Assembly (NCBI RefSeq): GCF_004920405.1
Contig: NZ_RFLV01000001.1
Coordinates: forward strand, 2,258,233 to 2,322,232
Length of the DNA stretch: 64,000 bases
Reading direction: 5' to 3'
Source: Pseudomonas leptonychotis
Lineage (GTDB): Bacteria > Pseudomonadota > Gammaproteobacteria > Pseudomonadales > Pseudomonadaceae
Part shown: positions 8,427 to 17,000 of the stretch, piece after piece
Position numbering within the stretch: the first letter of the stretch is position 1
Layout of the letters: each line of letters opens with the position of its first letter
Notes under the pieces: model-generated
Told to the model about the DNA's origin: nothing
Seen by the model: the letters and a program-made list of their open reading frames with translations, nothing else
The model's database searches: none
Position numbers and translations under genes: made by a program

Positions 8427-8783
8427 TTATTTAAGTTGTGCTAGAGCTGTTTCGATGTCCCGCCATTCTGGCCTTAGCCTGTAGCGCAGATAGGCGATGA
8501 AGGCTTTGTCGCGCAGGCGCCTGAGTGAAGAAGACCTTCGCGCTTCATGGATGCGGTCGATAGTCTCGGCAAGCCAAGCGGGGTCGAACGCTGTCCAGAT
8601 GGGAGGAATGGCTGCCTGCAGGTTTGAGTAGCACGCAGGTGCGACGTCCACGAAGAAGGCAGCCTCGATGACTGAGCGCTCATAGCCGCCAAGACTTTTG
8701 GCGACCTGGGCATAGTCGACGACGTTGTCTACGAATACGTCTGACAGCGCTGCCCAAAGCCTGACCTGTTCCTGTCTTGTCAA
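8427..8783 (-). CDS. DUF7079 family protein
   Basis: 118 residues, acidic at the N-terminus and helical, with no signal peptide or membrane segment. The opening 'RLWAALSDVFVDN' and the later 'AAIPPIWTAFDPAWL' match the DUF7079 family as I recall it, a small conserved bacterial protein of unknown role. Lone genes of this family are common in accessory DNA and polymorphic-toxin immunity contexts, but nothing here proves such a role. It stands between the Fic and NERD genes, on the same strand, with about 70-105 bp on each side, so it may have its own promoter. Confidence 0.65.
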   Translation of the reverse strand: MTRQEQVRLWAALSDVFVDNVVDYAQVAKSLGGYERSVIEAAFFVDVAPACYSNLQAAIPPIWTAFDPAWLAETIDRIHEARRSSSLRRLRDKAFIAYLRYRLRPEWRDIETALAQLK

Positions 8784-8888
8784 AATACTTCTCGCTGTGA
8801 GAGTTCTTCGAGTTCGTTATCCCGCGCGACTGCAGCCAAGCTATTCCGCTTAGGGTGCACGCCTGCCTGTTTAGGTTGCCTGGCTGTC

Positions 8889-10022
8889 TTACCCGCTCAC
8901 GGCATAATTAACGTGGTAACGGGTGCTGCGCCCACCGCCCGGCAGCCGCACGATGTAGCCCTTTTCCAGCAGGTCGCCTAGATGACGGGTAGCGGTGGCT
9001 TTAGACACCTTGGCGACGGCTTGATATTGGGCAGCGCTGATACCGTTCTCAAAACCGTTATCACCGCCATCGAGCAGGCGATTAAGCACTTTGATTTGTT
9101 CGGCTGACAGGGCATGGCTGCGGTGCGTGTGCCAGAAGCGCGCCTTAGCCAACACGCGGTCGATGCGGGCAAGTGCCTGTTCCAGGCTGTTGAGTAATGT
9201 GCCGAGAAACCACTGCAGCCAGGCGGTGACATCCAGCATGCCTTTCTGGCTGGACTCGAGGATGCGGTAATAGCCGGCGCGGTCGTCGAGGATGCTGGCG
9301 GACATGGCGTAAAAGCGGATGGCCTGCTGTTCGCCCTGGGCTAATGCCAAGTCGGTGATGGCGCGAGTAAGGCGGCCGTTACCGTCATCGAAAGGGTGCA
9401 GGGTGACGAACCAGAAATGGGCTATGCCAGCGCGCAGCAATGGATCAAGGCTGGCATCGCTGCGGCTGTTCTCGAACCAGGTGAGGAAGTCGGCCAGTTG
9501 CTTTTCCAGCCCGTCGCGTGGCGGGGCTTCAAAGTGCACGATGGGGCGGTCAACTCGGCCGGAAACAACCTGCATGGGCTCTTCGCCGCGCAATGTACCG
9601 ATGCGTAGCGGGCGGGCCAAAAGGTTGTCGTCGCTGGGGAACAGCCAGCGGTGCCAGCCATATAGCCGCTCCAGATCTAACGGTTGTTGGTGCACGCGAG
9701 TGGCATCGAGTAAAAGTTCTGCCAGCCCCTCGGAACGTGAAGTGGTGCGACCTTCCTCGTTCAATCCCAAGCGCCGAGCCAGAGAGGAACGCACCGAGCC
9801 GACATTCAGTTGCTCACCCTCGATGGCAGATGAGGTGACGATGTTCTGCAGCATGGCATCCAGGCTGCTCTGCACCTCAGTGTCACTACCAACAGCGCCG
9901 AGCATGCCGAGCAAGCGCCCCTGTGTCTGTGCACAGGCACGCAGCAGCGGGGCAAGCGGCTCGGCTTGCCAGCTGAAGTGCGGCCAGTTGGGCTGCTGCC
10001 AGATCCAGAAGGGTTCATTCAT
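8889..10022 (-). CDS. Fic-family AMP-transferase (DUF4172 N-terminus)
   Basis: 377 residues. It has an N-terminal DUF4172/Fic-N region beginning 'MNEPFWIWQQPNWPHF', a Fic domain with the full catalytic motif HPFDDGNGR (209-217), and a C-terminal winged helix (about residues 300-375). Fic enzymes transfer AMP from ATP to hydroxyls of target proteins. The inhibitory helix motif S-S-A-I-E-G (64-69) is present within the protein, so it is self-inhibited (class II). The winged helix plus a duplicated dyad immediately upstream suggests the protein binds its own promoter. Targets are unknown. Confidence 0.92.
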   Translation of the reverse strand: MNEPFWIWQQPNWPHFSWQAEPLAPLLRACAQTQGRLLGMLGAVGSDTEVQSSLDAMLQNIVTSSAIEGEQLNVGSVRSSLARRLGLNEEGRTTSRSEGLAELLLDATRVHQQPLDLERLYGWHRWLFPSDDNLLARPLRIGTLRGEEPMQVVSGRVDRPIVHFEAPPRDGLEKQLADFLTWFENSRSDASLDPLLRAGIAHFWFVTLHPFDDGNGRLTRAITDLALAQGEQQAIRFYAMSASILDDRAGYYRILESSQKGMLDVTAWLQWFLGTLLNSLEQALARIDRVLAKARFWHTHRSHALSAEQIKVLNRLLDGGDNGFENGISAAQYQAVAKVSKATATRHLGDLLEKGYIVRLPGGGRSTRYHVNYAVSG

Positions 10023-10037
10023 GGGGCTTGCTCACGG

Positions 10038-10100
10038 TGAGCCGATTAGCGGCTCTATTCGGCTCATTAGATGAGCCGATAATGCCGGCTATTCGGCTCA
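10038..10100. promoter_or_regulatory. Duplicated 29-bp dyad, probable operator of the fic gene
   Basis: Two copies of TGAGCCGA-N13-TCGGCTCA (10038-10066 and 10072-10100) are separated by 5 bp. The inner half-sites also form a perfect palindrome (10060-10078). All four 8-bp half-sites are exact. The array starts 16 bp upstream of the fic start codon. The distal copy overlaps the candidate -10 and the spacer, and the proximal copy lies just downstream of the -10. A repressor, perhaps Fic itself, would block transcription here. Confidence 0.7.
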
Positions 10101-10107
10101 CTGTCTA
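10079..10107 (-). promoter_or_regulatory. Candidate sigma-70 promoter of the fic gene
   Basis: On the minus strand TAGACA (10102-10107) and CATTAT (10079-10084) are separated by exactly 17 bp. They overlap the distal copy of the duplicated dyad. Transcription would start about 50 bp before the fic ATG. Confidence 0.45.
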
Positions 10108-10211
10108 ATCTTCAGCGGGGTTGCTTGGTTGAGGTGCTGATTTTTCAGGCGCGCGTTGAGCTGACGTGAACGTCAAGAATCATGCTCAGTCTCTCCCCGA
10201 ACGTTGCTCGC

Positions 10212-10865
10212 TCAGTAAGTATTCAATTGCTCTTTAGTGGCCGGTCTTACAGTCAGCTCGTCGGCGGGCTGCAGGCGGAGCCAGCCCAGTACTCGTGACT
10301 GCTCGAGATACCAGTGGCCTTCTCGTTGGGTAAGCCCCAGGTCTTCTCTGGAGCTGCCAAAGGGGCCAGGGTTTTGCTGGGCGATTTGCAGGGTTTCGGT
10401 GCCTACGCTGGCGATAATCGCGACGTGACCGAAGCGGTTGAGTAGTGAGGGGGCGAATACCAGCAAGTCTTCTGCTTGCGGTTGCTCGGCGCTGCCGTTG
10501 CGAAACTGCAGCATCGCCCGTTTGGCGTTCAAACTGCCGTCGCTGAGGGTTGGATCGAAGAAGTCTTTGGCGTGCCCGTAGGTGTCCGGCATGCGGTGGC
10601 CATGGCGTTCGAAGTAGTAGCGTTTGACGAACTCCACGCACTGATAGCGCAGGCCTAGGTTGTAACCGTCCTGGCTCAGGTTACGGCCCTGCACCGTATT
10701 GACCCCGCCGTTGTAGTAAATCGCCACGCCATTCAGCTCATCAAGTTGTTCGCCCACGGCATGCTGGCTGTTGGGGTTGATACGGGTAACGGCTGCATAA
10801 GTCGCCAGAGCGATCAAAGGCAGCAGCACACAGCTAGCGAGGAGGGTGATTCGACGTTTGTTCAT
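10212..10865 (-). CDS. Exported CHAP-domain amidase/peptidase
   Basis: 217 residues from the ATG at 10865, chosen because it begins with a clear signal sequence or membrane anchor ('MNKRRITLLA' and a hydrophobic run to about residue 25). The longer open frame overlaps the preceding gene. The CHAP domain has catalytic Cys76 in 'GLRYQCVEFVKRYYF' and His147 in 'NRFGHVAII'. CHAP enzymes hydrolyse peptidoglycan peptides or glutathionylspermidine-type amides; this one is closest in look to the glutathionylspermidine amidase branch. It is the last gene of the PAAR cassette. Whether it is an effector, an envelope-remodelling aid or simply a neighbour cannot be decided. Confidence 0.8.
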   Translation of the reverse strand: MNKRRITLLASCVLLPLIALATYAAVTRINPNSQHAVGEQLDELNGVAIYYNGGVNTVQGRNLSQDGYNLGLRYQCVEFVKRYYFERHGHRMPDTYGHAKDFFDPTLSDGSLNAKRAMLQFRNGSAEQPQAEDLLVFAPSLLNRFGHVAIIASVGTETLQIAQQNPGPFGSSREDLGLTQREGHWYLEQSRVLGWLRLQPADELTVRPATKEQLNTY

Positions 10866-10938
10866 CGTGAGGGCTTTATAAGTTGGAGGGCGCGGCTGTG
10901 GTTTTTTGGCTGGATCGTTAGCGCGGCGCAGAGCGGCA

Positions 10939-11370
10939 TTAATCCGTGTTTGGGTCTGCTGCCGTTGAGTGCCCGTTATCGCTGGCATCGAGCCTGTAAA
11001 GCCTTTCTATATCTTGCCCCGCGCATTGGGTGCCATAGGTACGGCCATAGACCAGTACGTCGTAGCGTCCGGCCTTGGTGGGAATACCCTGAATCACGCC
11101 ATGCTTTTCTCTTTCGATATGGGTTAACTCCAAGCCATTGGGCAGTGGCGTGTCTGGAGCTACCAGCAACTGGCTTATGGGGGTACTGGCGTTGATCACA
11201 TCTATACGTATGCGATAGGGGACTCCCACGACTGCAGCAGGAAGCTCATTGGGCAGAAGTTCCGGCGCAGGCCTTATGGCGCAGCCGACCACGACATTAC
11301 CGAACATGAGGACTTCACAGCCTGTTAGCTGAATGGCCATACAGAGAGTGAGCAGCGTATTTCGCAGCAT
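10939..11370 (-). CDS. Putative lipoprotein with Ig-like fold
   Basis: 143 residues. A lipobox 'LTGC' at residues 15-18 after a short hydrophobic stretch marks it as a lipoprotein. The mature part has a region around 'PLPNGLELTHIEREKHGVIQ' followed by a turn that resembles cadherin-like 'putative Ig' modules. There is no enzyme motif. It lies 29 nt after the candidate immunity gene and 73 nt before the CHAP gene. A lipid-anchored periplasmic protein in an effector cassette could be an immunity protein, for instance against the CHAP enzyme; this is inference. Confidence 0.6.
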   Translation of the reverse strand: MLRNTLLTLCMAIQLTGCEVLMFGNVVVGCAIRPAPELLPNELPAAVVGVPYRIRIDVINASTPISQLLVAPDTPLPNGLELTHIEREKHGVIQGIPTKAGRYDVLVYGRTYGTQCAGQDIERLYRLDASDNGHSTAADPNTD

Positions 11371-11399
11371 GGTTGCGTTGTTCTTTACGGAGGAGGTGG

Positions 11400-11996
11400 T
11401 TAGCGCGATTTGCGTTCGAGTTCTGCTATTTCGGCAAAGGCTTTTCGATGCTCGGCTTGCGAGGCGTAGTCGCCGCTGATTTCCTTGGCATCTTTTCCGG
11501 TTAGGTCATTGCCAGTCAGCGCATCGCGCGCGAACAGGATGGCAAACTTCCGACCGTCCAATTCCAAGTAGAGGTAGTAGTAGTCTTCGGGCTTGTTGGG
11601 CTCGGCGAAGGCGCTGTAGGTATAGCGGATGCGATAGCTGAGATCGGGCGGGTTCAGTATCAGTGCCTGGGTATCTGTGTCTTCAAGGTAGCTGCTGTCG
11701 AAGGCTTCGGCCGCGGCATAGGGAAGCTCGGCCAATTGCTCGGGTTTAAACTGCCTGAGCTGGCTGCGTAGCATGGTGACATTGCTGGCTCCGCCGTCGG
11801 CCTCAATGTTGCGTGGTTTGTACATGCCACTAACAAACCACTGGCTGGCATCGAACATCTCTTCGACTTCGAAACCGCCGTAATACATCATGATTTTTTT
11901 AGGCATTTGGCTTTCCTTGGCATTCAGATAAAGCCCGGTCGCCAAGCTGGCGACCAGGGCAATGCTACATAGCAATAGCTTGTTCAAGCGCCTCAT
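11400..11996 (-). CDS. Hypothetical membrane-anchored protein, candidate immunity protein
   Basis: 198 residues. One N-terminal hydrophobic segment (about residues 6-25) can be a signal anchor. The rest is soluble, rich in Tyr and acidic residues. I do not recognise a family. Its ATG overlaps the stop of the putative effector by 4 nt (ATGA), so the two are translationally coupled, the usual arrangement for a toxin with its immunity protein. Role by position only. Confidence 0.6.
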   Translation of the reverse strand: MRRLNKLLLCSIALVASLATGLYLNAKESQMPKKIMMYYGGFEVEEMFDASQWFVSGMYKPRNIEADGGASNVTMLRSQLRQFKPEQLAELPYAAAEAFDSSYLEDTDTQALILNPPDLSYRIRYTYSAFAEPNKPEDYYYLYLELDGRKFAILFARDALTGNDLTGKDAKEISGDYASQAEHRKAFAEIAELERKSR

Positions 11997-13024
11997 AGTG
12001 GCTTGTATTCCCGCAGGGTGGCCGGCACCCCAGTGGGCGAGTCGCCTGCACGCACAGGGCGAACCGCCCCCTCAGCGTCCAGTGGGTAACCTATGGTTCG
12101 ATCATTTCCATCGCGACTATTGGCATGGCGTACTAGGGCCTCATCCTGCGCGCTGGCAGTTCTGATCGGTGTCTGCGGCGCGGTTTCGTTAGGTAGTTGG
12201 GCGTTTGCGTCTTTACTGGTCTGTCGGTGCGCGGCTAGACGCCTCTGATAGTCGCTGAGTCGGCGTCTGTATGCCTTCATTGCTTGTGCGTCGGCTTTGG
12301 TTTTCTCCTGGGCATTGGCTAATCCTGCACGATCACTAGCATTGCCATAGGTCTGGTCATAATTGCTGCGCCGTGGGAATGCCCAAACAGAGGTCTGAGC
12401 GGTGTTGGCGATCAACTGCGCCAGGCTTTTCTCGTACAGCGGGTCTTCGTCCTCGCTGACGTGTACGTCGGCATGAATACCAAGGCCGGTACGGCAGGCG
12501 TAGGAGTGAATCTTGGCGCTTAGGTCGAACGCTTCAGGCTTGAGCATCTGAGCTTGAGCATCGCGCATGCGGTAGCTGTCGGCCTTATCCAGCTCATAAC
12601 CAAACTCGATGGTGCCAACCAGGCCGTGGGAGAAAAAGTCGAGCTGCTTGATCTCGCGCTTCTTGCTGATGCGCAGGTTGATAAAGTCGAGTAGTTGGGC
12701 GATGGAGTCCAGTTCTCGGTACTTAGCGCCATAGCGCGTTTCAACCACGTCCTTTACGGCATCGAGCAGGGGGCGTTCGTAGTCTTCTGTGAAAATCAGA
12801 AAAATTCGTTGGGTTGCATCGTTAGCACTTGCGGGCGGATAGAGGCGAGTTTGCCGGATGCCCTGATTGATAAAGCGCATCTTGTTGCCTTTCTGCCCCC
12901 GAAGTTTTTCCATCAGGGTCATATGCGAGGCACCGACCACAGTAATGAAGTCGCGCTGTAGAGAAACAGGGATCTGTTGAATCGCGTGCTGGGAGCTGGT
13001 CTTGCCCTGGTGAGGTGCTGTCAT
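11993..13024 (-). CDS. Putative T6SS effector with SHG...C dyad (clan-CD-like)
   Basis: 343 residues, no signal peptide. Around residues 73-180 lies an alpha/beta region with two hydrophobic strands ending in catalytic-looking residues: 'LDFFSHG' (His133) and 'IHSYACRTG' (Cys177). A strand-His-Gly and strand-Cys pair is the hallmark of caspase-like clan CD peptidases and of DUF4347-type proteins. Residues 235-290 are a charged Ala/Gln/Lys-rich, probably coiled, stretch, and the tail is proline/glycine-rich. It follows the PAAR gene by 11 nt and overlaps the next gene by 4 nt. An effector loaded on the PAAR tip is the best inference; protease activity is a hypothesis from the motif. Confidence 0.65.
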   Translation of the reverse strand: MTAPHQGKTSSQHAIQQIPVSLQRDFITVVGASHMTLMEKLRGQKGNKMRFINQGIRQTRLYPPASANDATQRIFLIFTEDYERPLLDAVKDVVETRYGAKYRELDSIAQLLDFINLRISKKREIKQLDFFSHGLVGTIEFGYELDKADSYRMRDAQAQMLKPEAFDLSAKIHSYACRTGLGIHADVHVSEDEDPLYEKSLAQLIANTAQTSVWAFPRRSNYDQTYGNASDRAGLANAQEKTKADAQAMKAYRRRLSDYQRRLAAHRQTSKDANAQLPNETAPQTPIRTASAQDEALVRHANSRDGNDRTIGYPLDAEGAVRPVRAGDSPTGVPATLREYKPL

Positions 13025-13035
13025 TGCATCTGTCC

Positions 13036-13563
13036 TTAGAAGCTAATGCCTTTTTGCTTGAGGTGGTTAGCGGCATCCCGACCCCAGCGAACGACCACAG
13101 ATTGTGGGTCTTTGGTAAATACCCGCTCGGTATTGCCGTAGCCATTGGTGTAACCCACAAAGCGCTGGCCATCGTCGCACTCCACGCAGTAGAGCGCGTC
13201 CTCGACTGGCTGGCCGCTATTGCTGTCTATCAACTGGTACTGCTCGCTGTGCCTGGGCAGGATCTCTGGTGCGCTGAACGGCGCGCTGCCCGATTGAGTG
13301 CCGACCAGTACGTCGCCTGAGCCAGTGATGATGACCCCGCCATGGGCGGTGGCACTGCCCAGAAAGGCAATGGGCTTGCCATTGACCAAGATGCTGCCGA
13401 TGCCTTCGGTGACCGCATCGCCACAGGCCGTACTGTCACCGACCCGCAGGGTGGGAAGGTTGTTGATCAGTACATCCGGCGAACCATTGGTGGTCGGGTT
13501 GGTGCCATGCCCAGGAATGGGGCACGCATTTAAATCGCTAAGGCGGGAGGCGGGTTTTGCCAT
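13036..13563 (-). CDS. PAAR-domain T6SS spike tip protein with C-terminal extension
   Basis: 175 residues. Residues 1-95 are a PAAR domain: repeated short beta strands with conserved 'CPIPGHG', 'VLINNLPTLRVGD', 'SILVNGKPIAFLGS' and 'AHGGVIITGS', including the His and Cys that bind the tip metal. PAAR proteins sharpen the VgrG spike of type VI secretion and carry effectors. The C-terminal 75 residues form a small beta-rich domain common in PAAR proteins that recruit a separate effector. No vgrG or T6SS structural gene is in the window, so this is an orphan cassette served by a machine elsewhere. It heads the five-gene minus-strand cassette. Confidence 0.92.
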   Translation of the reverse strand: MAKPASRLSDLNACPIPGHGTNPTTNGSPDVLINNLPTLRVGDSTACGDAVTEGIGSILVNGKPIAFLGSATAHGGVIITGSGDVLVGTQSGSAPFSAPEILPRHSEQYQLIDSNSGQPVEDALYCVECDDGQRFVGYTNGYGNTERVFTKDPQSVVVRWGRDAANHLKQKGISF

Positions 13564-13895
13564 GGCAGTCGTCCTTGTGCCGAATCATCAAGCATTCTGA
13601 GCTCCATGGGATTTTTCCGTTGTGGCTAAGTTCACCTTTCGCGGCTTAAACATTCTGCGTGCGGCAAGCGCGGCCTATCGACAGGCCTGCCACTCGTTCA
13701 GCGGAGGGAGGTGTTTCGGCGCGCATGGGCCACAGGTCAGCAATATGCGCACGCAATAGTTGCCCGGAAACTGCATTCGCCAATGACCGACCGCTACTTT
13801 AGTTGGACGCATCTTTCCCTGCTCCCAAACGGCACCGTACTGGATTTTCGCTTTCGAACTGTAGGGCTGGTCTAGCTGCTTTTCCTGCAGACATG
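13564..13895. other. Noncoding or unassigned DNA between PAAR gene and tRNA
   Basis: 332 bp. It should contain the PAAR promoter, though I see no strong -35/-10. A minus-strand frame from an ATG at 13812 to 13675 (45 codons, weak AGGG before it) has several Cys but no recognisable homology, so I do not call it a gene. Confidence 0.4.
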
Positions 13896-13920
13896 AAAAA
13901 GCCGCGCAGTGCGCGGCTTT
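13896..13920 (-). terminator. Rho-independent terminator of the tRNA
   Basis: GCCGCGC / GCGCGGC stem with 3-nt loop and a T-run on the minus strand, 5 bp after the encoded CCA end. It is included in the duplicated att sequence. Confidence 0.85.
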
Positions 13921-13971
13921 GGAGTTGGTGGGCCCACACGGACTCGAACCGTGGACCAAAGGATTATGAGT
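13896..13971. repeat. Right attachment-site repeat (att, 76 bp)
   Basis: Identical to 3354-3429 over 76 bp. Here the repeat merges into the intact tRNA, so tRNA function was restored by the incoming element. Identity ends inside the anticodon loop, which places the crossover within or beside the anticodon arm. Confidence 0.9.
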
Positions 13972-14002
13972 CCTCTGCTCTAACCAACTGAGCTATGGGC
14001 CC
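13926..14002 (-). tRNA. tRNA with CAU anticodon (Met, or Ile2 read as AUA)
   Basis: 77 nt with encoded CCA. Acceptor GGGCCCA/TGGGCCC, D arm GCTC...GAGC, anticodon loop CTCATAA (CAU), variable loop TGGTC and T arm with GGTTCGAGTCC are all complete. Annotation pipelines would say tRNA-Met. However, the C4-G69, C5-G68, C6-G67 pairs and the TGGTC variable loop resemble tRNA-Ile2, whose CAU is modified by TilS to lysidine to read AUA. It lies 15 nt downstream of rmcA on the same strand, as the tRNA does in PAO1, and is the integration target of the island. Confidence 0.95.
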
Positions 14003-14017
14003 TCAGAAGCGGGCGGA

Positions 14018-17000
14018 TTATACCGGTGCCTTCTCGGCAGCGCCAACCGAATGGCGTGGTGAGAGGAAGTTTTGTGCAAAGGCCTCTGCATGGATCGCAC
14101 GGCTGATCACGAAGCCTTGGATCTGTTCGCAGCCTTCGGCGGCAAGGAACAGTTCCTGCGCCTTGGTCTCTACCCCTTCGGCAATCACCGTCAATTGCAT
14201 GCTGCGGCCCAGGGCGATGATGGCGCGCACGATGGCAACGTCGTTAGTGTCATTAGGTAGGCCGTGGACGAAGGATTGGTCAATTTTTAAGGTGTCGACC
14301 GGCAGACGCTTGAGGTAGCTGAGTGAGGAGTAGCCGGTGCCGAAATCATCAATGGCCAGTTGAATGCCCAGGCTCTTGAGCTGATGCAGCAGGCTTAATG
14401 CTTCTTCAGCCTGGTTCATGATGAAACTCTCGGTGATTTCCAGCTGCAGCAGTTCAGGGGGCAGGCCGTTGTCCTCCAGTAGGCTGGAGATACGCACTAG
14501 CAGGTGCGGCTGGCGCAACTGCACGCCGGTTAGATTGACGGACAGTGGGCCAAATGGTGCGTGCTGTTGTTGCCATTGCTGCATTTGCCAGCAGGCCTGG
14601 CGCAGCACCCAATCGCCGAGCGGGATAATCAGTCCTGTTTCTTCGGCCAGGGGAATAAAACGATCGGGTGGGATTTCGCCGAACACCGGGTGATTCCAGC
14701 GCACCAGGGCTTCGGCGCCGATCAGGCGGTTGCTGCTTAGGCAGCGTTTAGGTTGGTAGTAGAGCTGCAGTTCTTCCTGCTCGATGGCGCGGCGCAACTC
14801 ACGCTCCAGGGCCATGCGCTCGGTGGCCTGGAAGGTTAGGTCGCGTGTATAGCGCTCCACGCGGTTGCGCCCGCGTGCTTTGGCGCGATACATGGCTGCA
14901 TCGGCATTCTTCACGAGGGTCGCGACGTCCTTGCCATCATCCGGGTAGCAGCTGATACCGATGCTGGCGCTAATAAACAGCTCTTGCTCGTCGAATCGGA
15001 ACGGCAGGTTGAAGCAGTCGAGTAGCTTGTGCGCCACTAACTCAGCGTCGCTTTTGTGTTGTAAGCCAGGCAGCAGGATGATGAATTCGTCGCCGCCTAG
15101 GCGCGCCAGGGTGTCAATGTCACGTAAGAGCGCTTTTAGTCGCTCGGCAATGCTCTTGAGTAACTGGTCGCCGACTGGATGACCGAGGCTGTCGTTGATG
15201 TGTTTGAAGCGGTCCAGGTCGATAAACAGCACGGCCCCTAAGCCTTGATCGATTAGTGCGTCGTCGATGGCCGTGAGCAAGCGGGCTTCGAATAGCATGC
15301 GGTTAGGCAGGCCTGTGAGGGGGTCGTGATGGGCTTGGTGATCAAGTCGTGCCTGGGCGTGCTTGAGCGAGCTGATGTCGGCGAAGACCCCGACAAAGTG
15401 GGTGATCTGCTCTTCGCTATCGCGAACGGCACTGATAGTCAGCCACTCAGGGTAGAGCTCGCCGTTCTTGCGTTTGTTCCAAATCTCACCTTGCCAGTGG
15501 CCCGACGCGCTGAGGTTGTGCCACATGGCGGCGTAGAACGCACTGTCGTGGTTGCCGGATGCGAGCAACCGTGGCGACTGGCCAAGGGCTTCGGTTTCGC
15601 TGTAGCCGGTGATGCTGGTGAAGGCGCGGTTAACCGCGGTGATGCGCTGTTGCAGGTCGGTAATCATGACGCCTTCGGCTGTGCTCTCGAAAACGGTCGC
15701 GGCTTGCAGTAGATGTTCCTGCATCTGTTCGCGTTCGGTGACGTCGCGGGCGATGGTCAGCATGCAGGTATCGCCTTCGATGGGGATCGGCTGCACCGCC
15801 ATTTCACAGGTGCGCAGCGAACCATTACGGGTGCGAATAAGGGCGCGAAAGTCCCGTACAGAGCCGTGCTGTTGTACCTGTTCGAGCATGCGGGTGCGGT
15901 CTTCCGGGTTGGCCCAGATGCCTAGCTGCAGGGTCGAACTGTCGGTTGCCTCATTGATGCTGTAGCCGGTGATGCGGCTGAAGCCTTCGTTGACGTCCAG
16001 GAGTTGGCCGTCGCTTAAGCGAGTGATCAGCAGTCCATCCGGAGAGGCGTGGAAGGCTTTGGCGAATTTATCTTCGGACAATTTCAGGCGCTGCTGAGTG
16101 TCTTTCAGTTCACTGATGTCGCGCACGGCTACGACCAGGGTGCTGGCGCCATCGAGGATGACCTTCTGCGCGGAAATCAGTGCTGTGAATTGGCGGCCAT
16201 CGCGGCGCCGGAACGAGCCTTCAATGTTGTGTGCGTTACCTTTGCGCAGCACTTCAAGAATGCGTGGGCCGGTGCCCTGATCGTTCCACAGGTCTAACTC
16301 TGAACTGGTGTGGCCGATAGCCTCTGCGGCGCTGATGCCGAATTGTTGTTCGAAGGTTTGGTTGACCGCCAGCAGCTTGCCATCGTTCAGGTTGAGCAGG
16401 GCGATGATGTCGGGGCAGCTGTGGAATACCGAAGAAAACTTCTGTTCTGACAGGGCGAGGGCCTGCTCGGTCTGCTTGGTTTCGGTGATATCGATCAGCA
16501 GGCCACGCAGCATCTGGCTGCCATTTTGCGGTGACAGCGTGACGATGTCGCGTACCCAGACTTCACGGCCGTCGGCGGCCAGCATGCGGTAGTCCAGACT
16601 GTGGTCGCGTCCGGCCTGCGTTTCAGTGCGGCAATAGTCGAGGGTGCGGTGCGCGTCATCGGGGTGCAGGATGCGTTCGATAAAGCCAGGCTGGAGCCAA
16701 TCTTGAGCGGGGTAGCCGAGCAGCCTTTCTGCCTGGGGGGCGACATAGGTGAAGCGAAAGTCACTCGGGTCCATTTGCCAGGCGATTGCATTCAAGCTTT
16801 CGACCAGGCCGCGGTAATGCTGCTCGCTATTGCGCAGCTCGTCTTCCAGCATGGTGCGCCTGCGCATCTCGCTGCGTAGGCGATGGTTGATGCGCAGAAT
16901 ACTGAAGATGATCAACAGTGCTGCCAGCAGCCCCGGTAGACCAAATAGCAGCAGGCTGCGCCAGAACGGGCGTTGGTCAATCGGCTCGCCAACCCAGCGT

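Noticed and set aside
10866..10988. 41-codon upstream extension of the CHAP gene
   Set aside because: Overlaps the lipoprotein gene and would bury the signal peptide; start at 10865 preferred.
13675..13812. 45-codon minus-strand frame with several Cys between PAAR and tRNA
   Set aside because: No homology recognised; weak ribosome binding site; its longer form runs through the tRNA.
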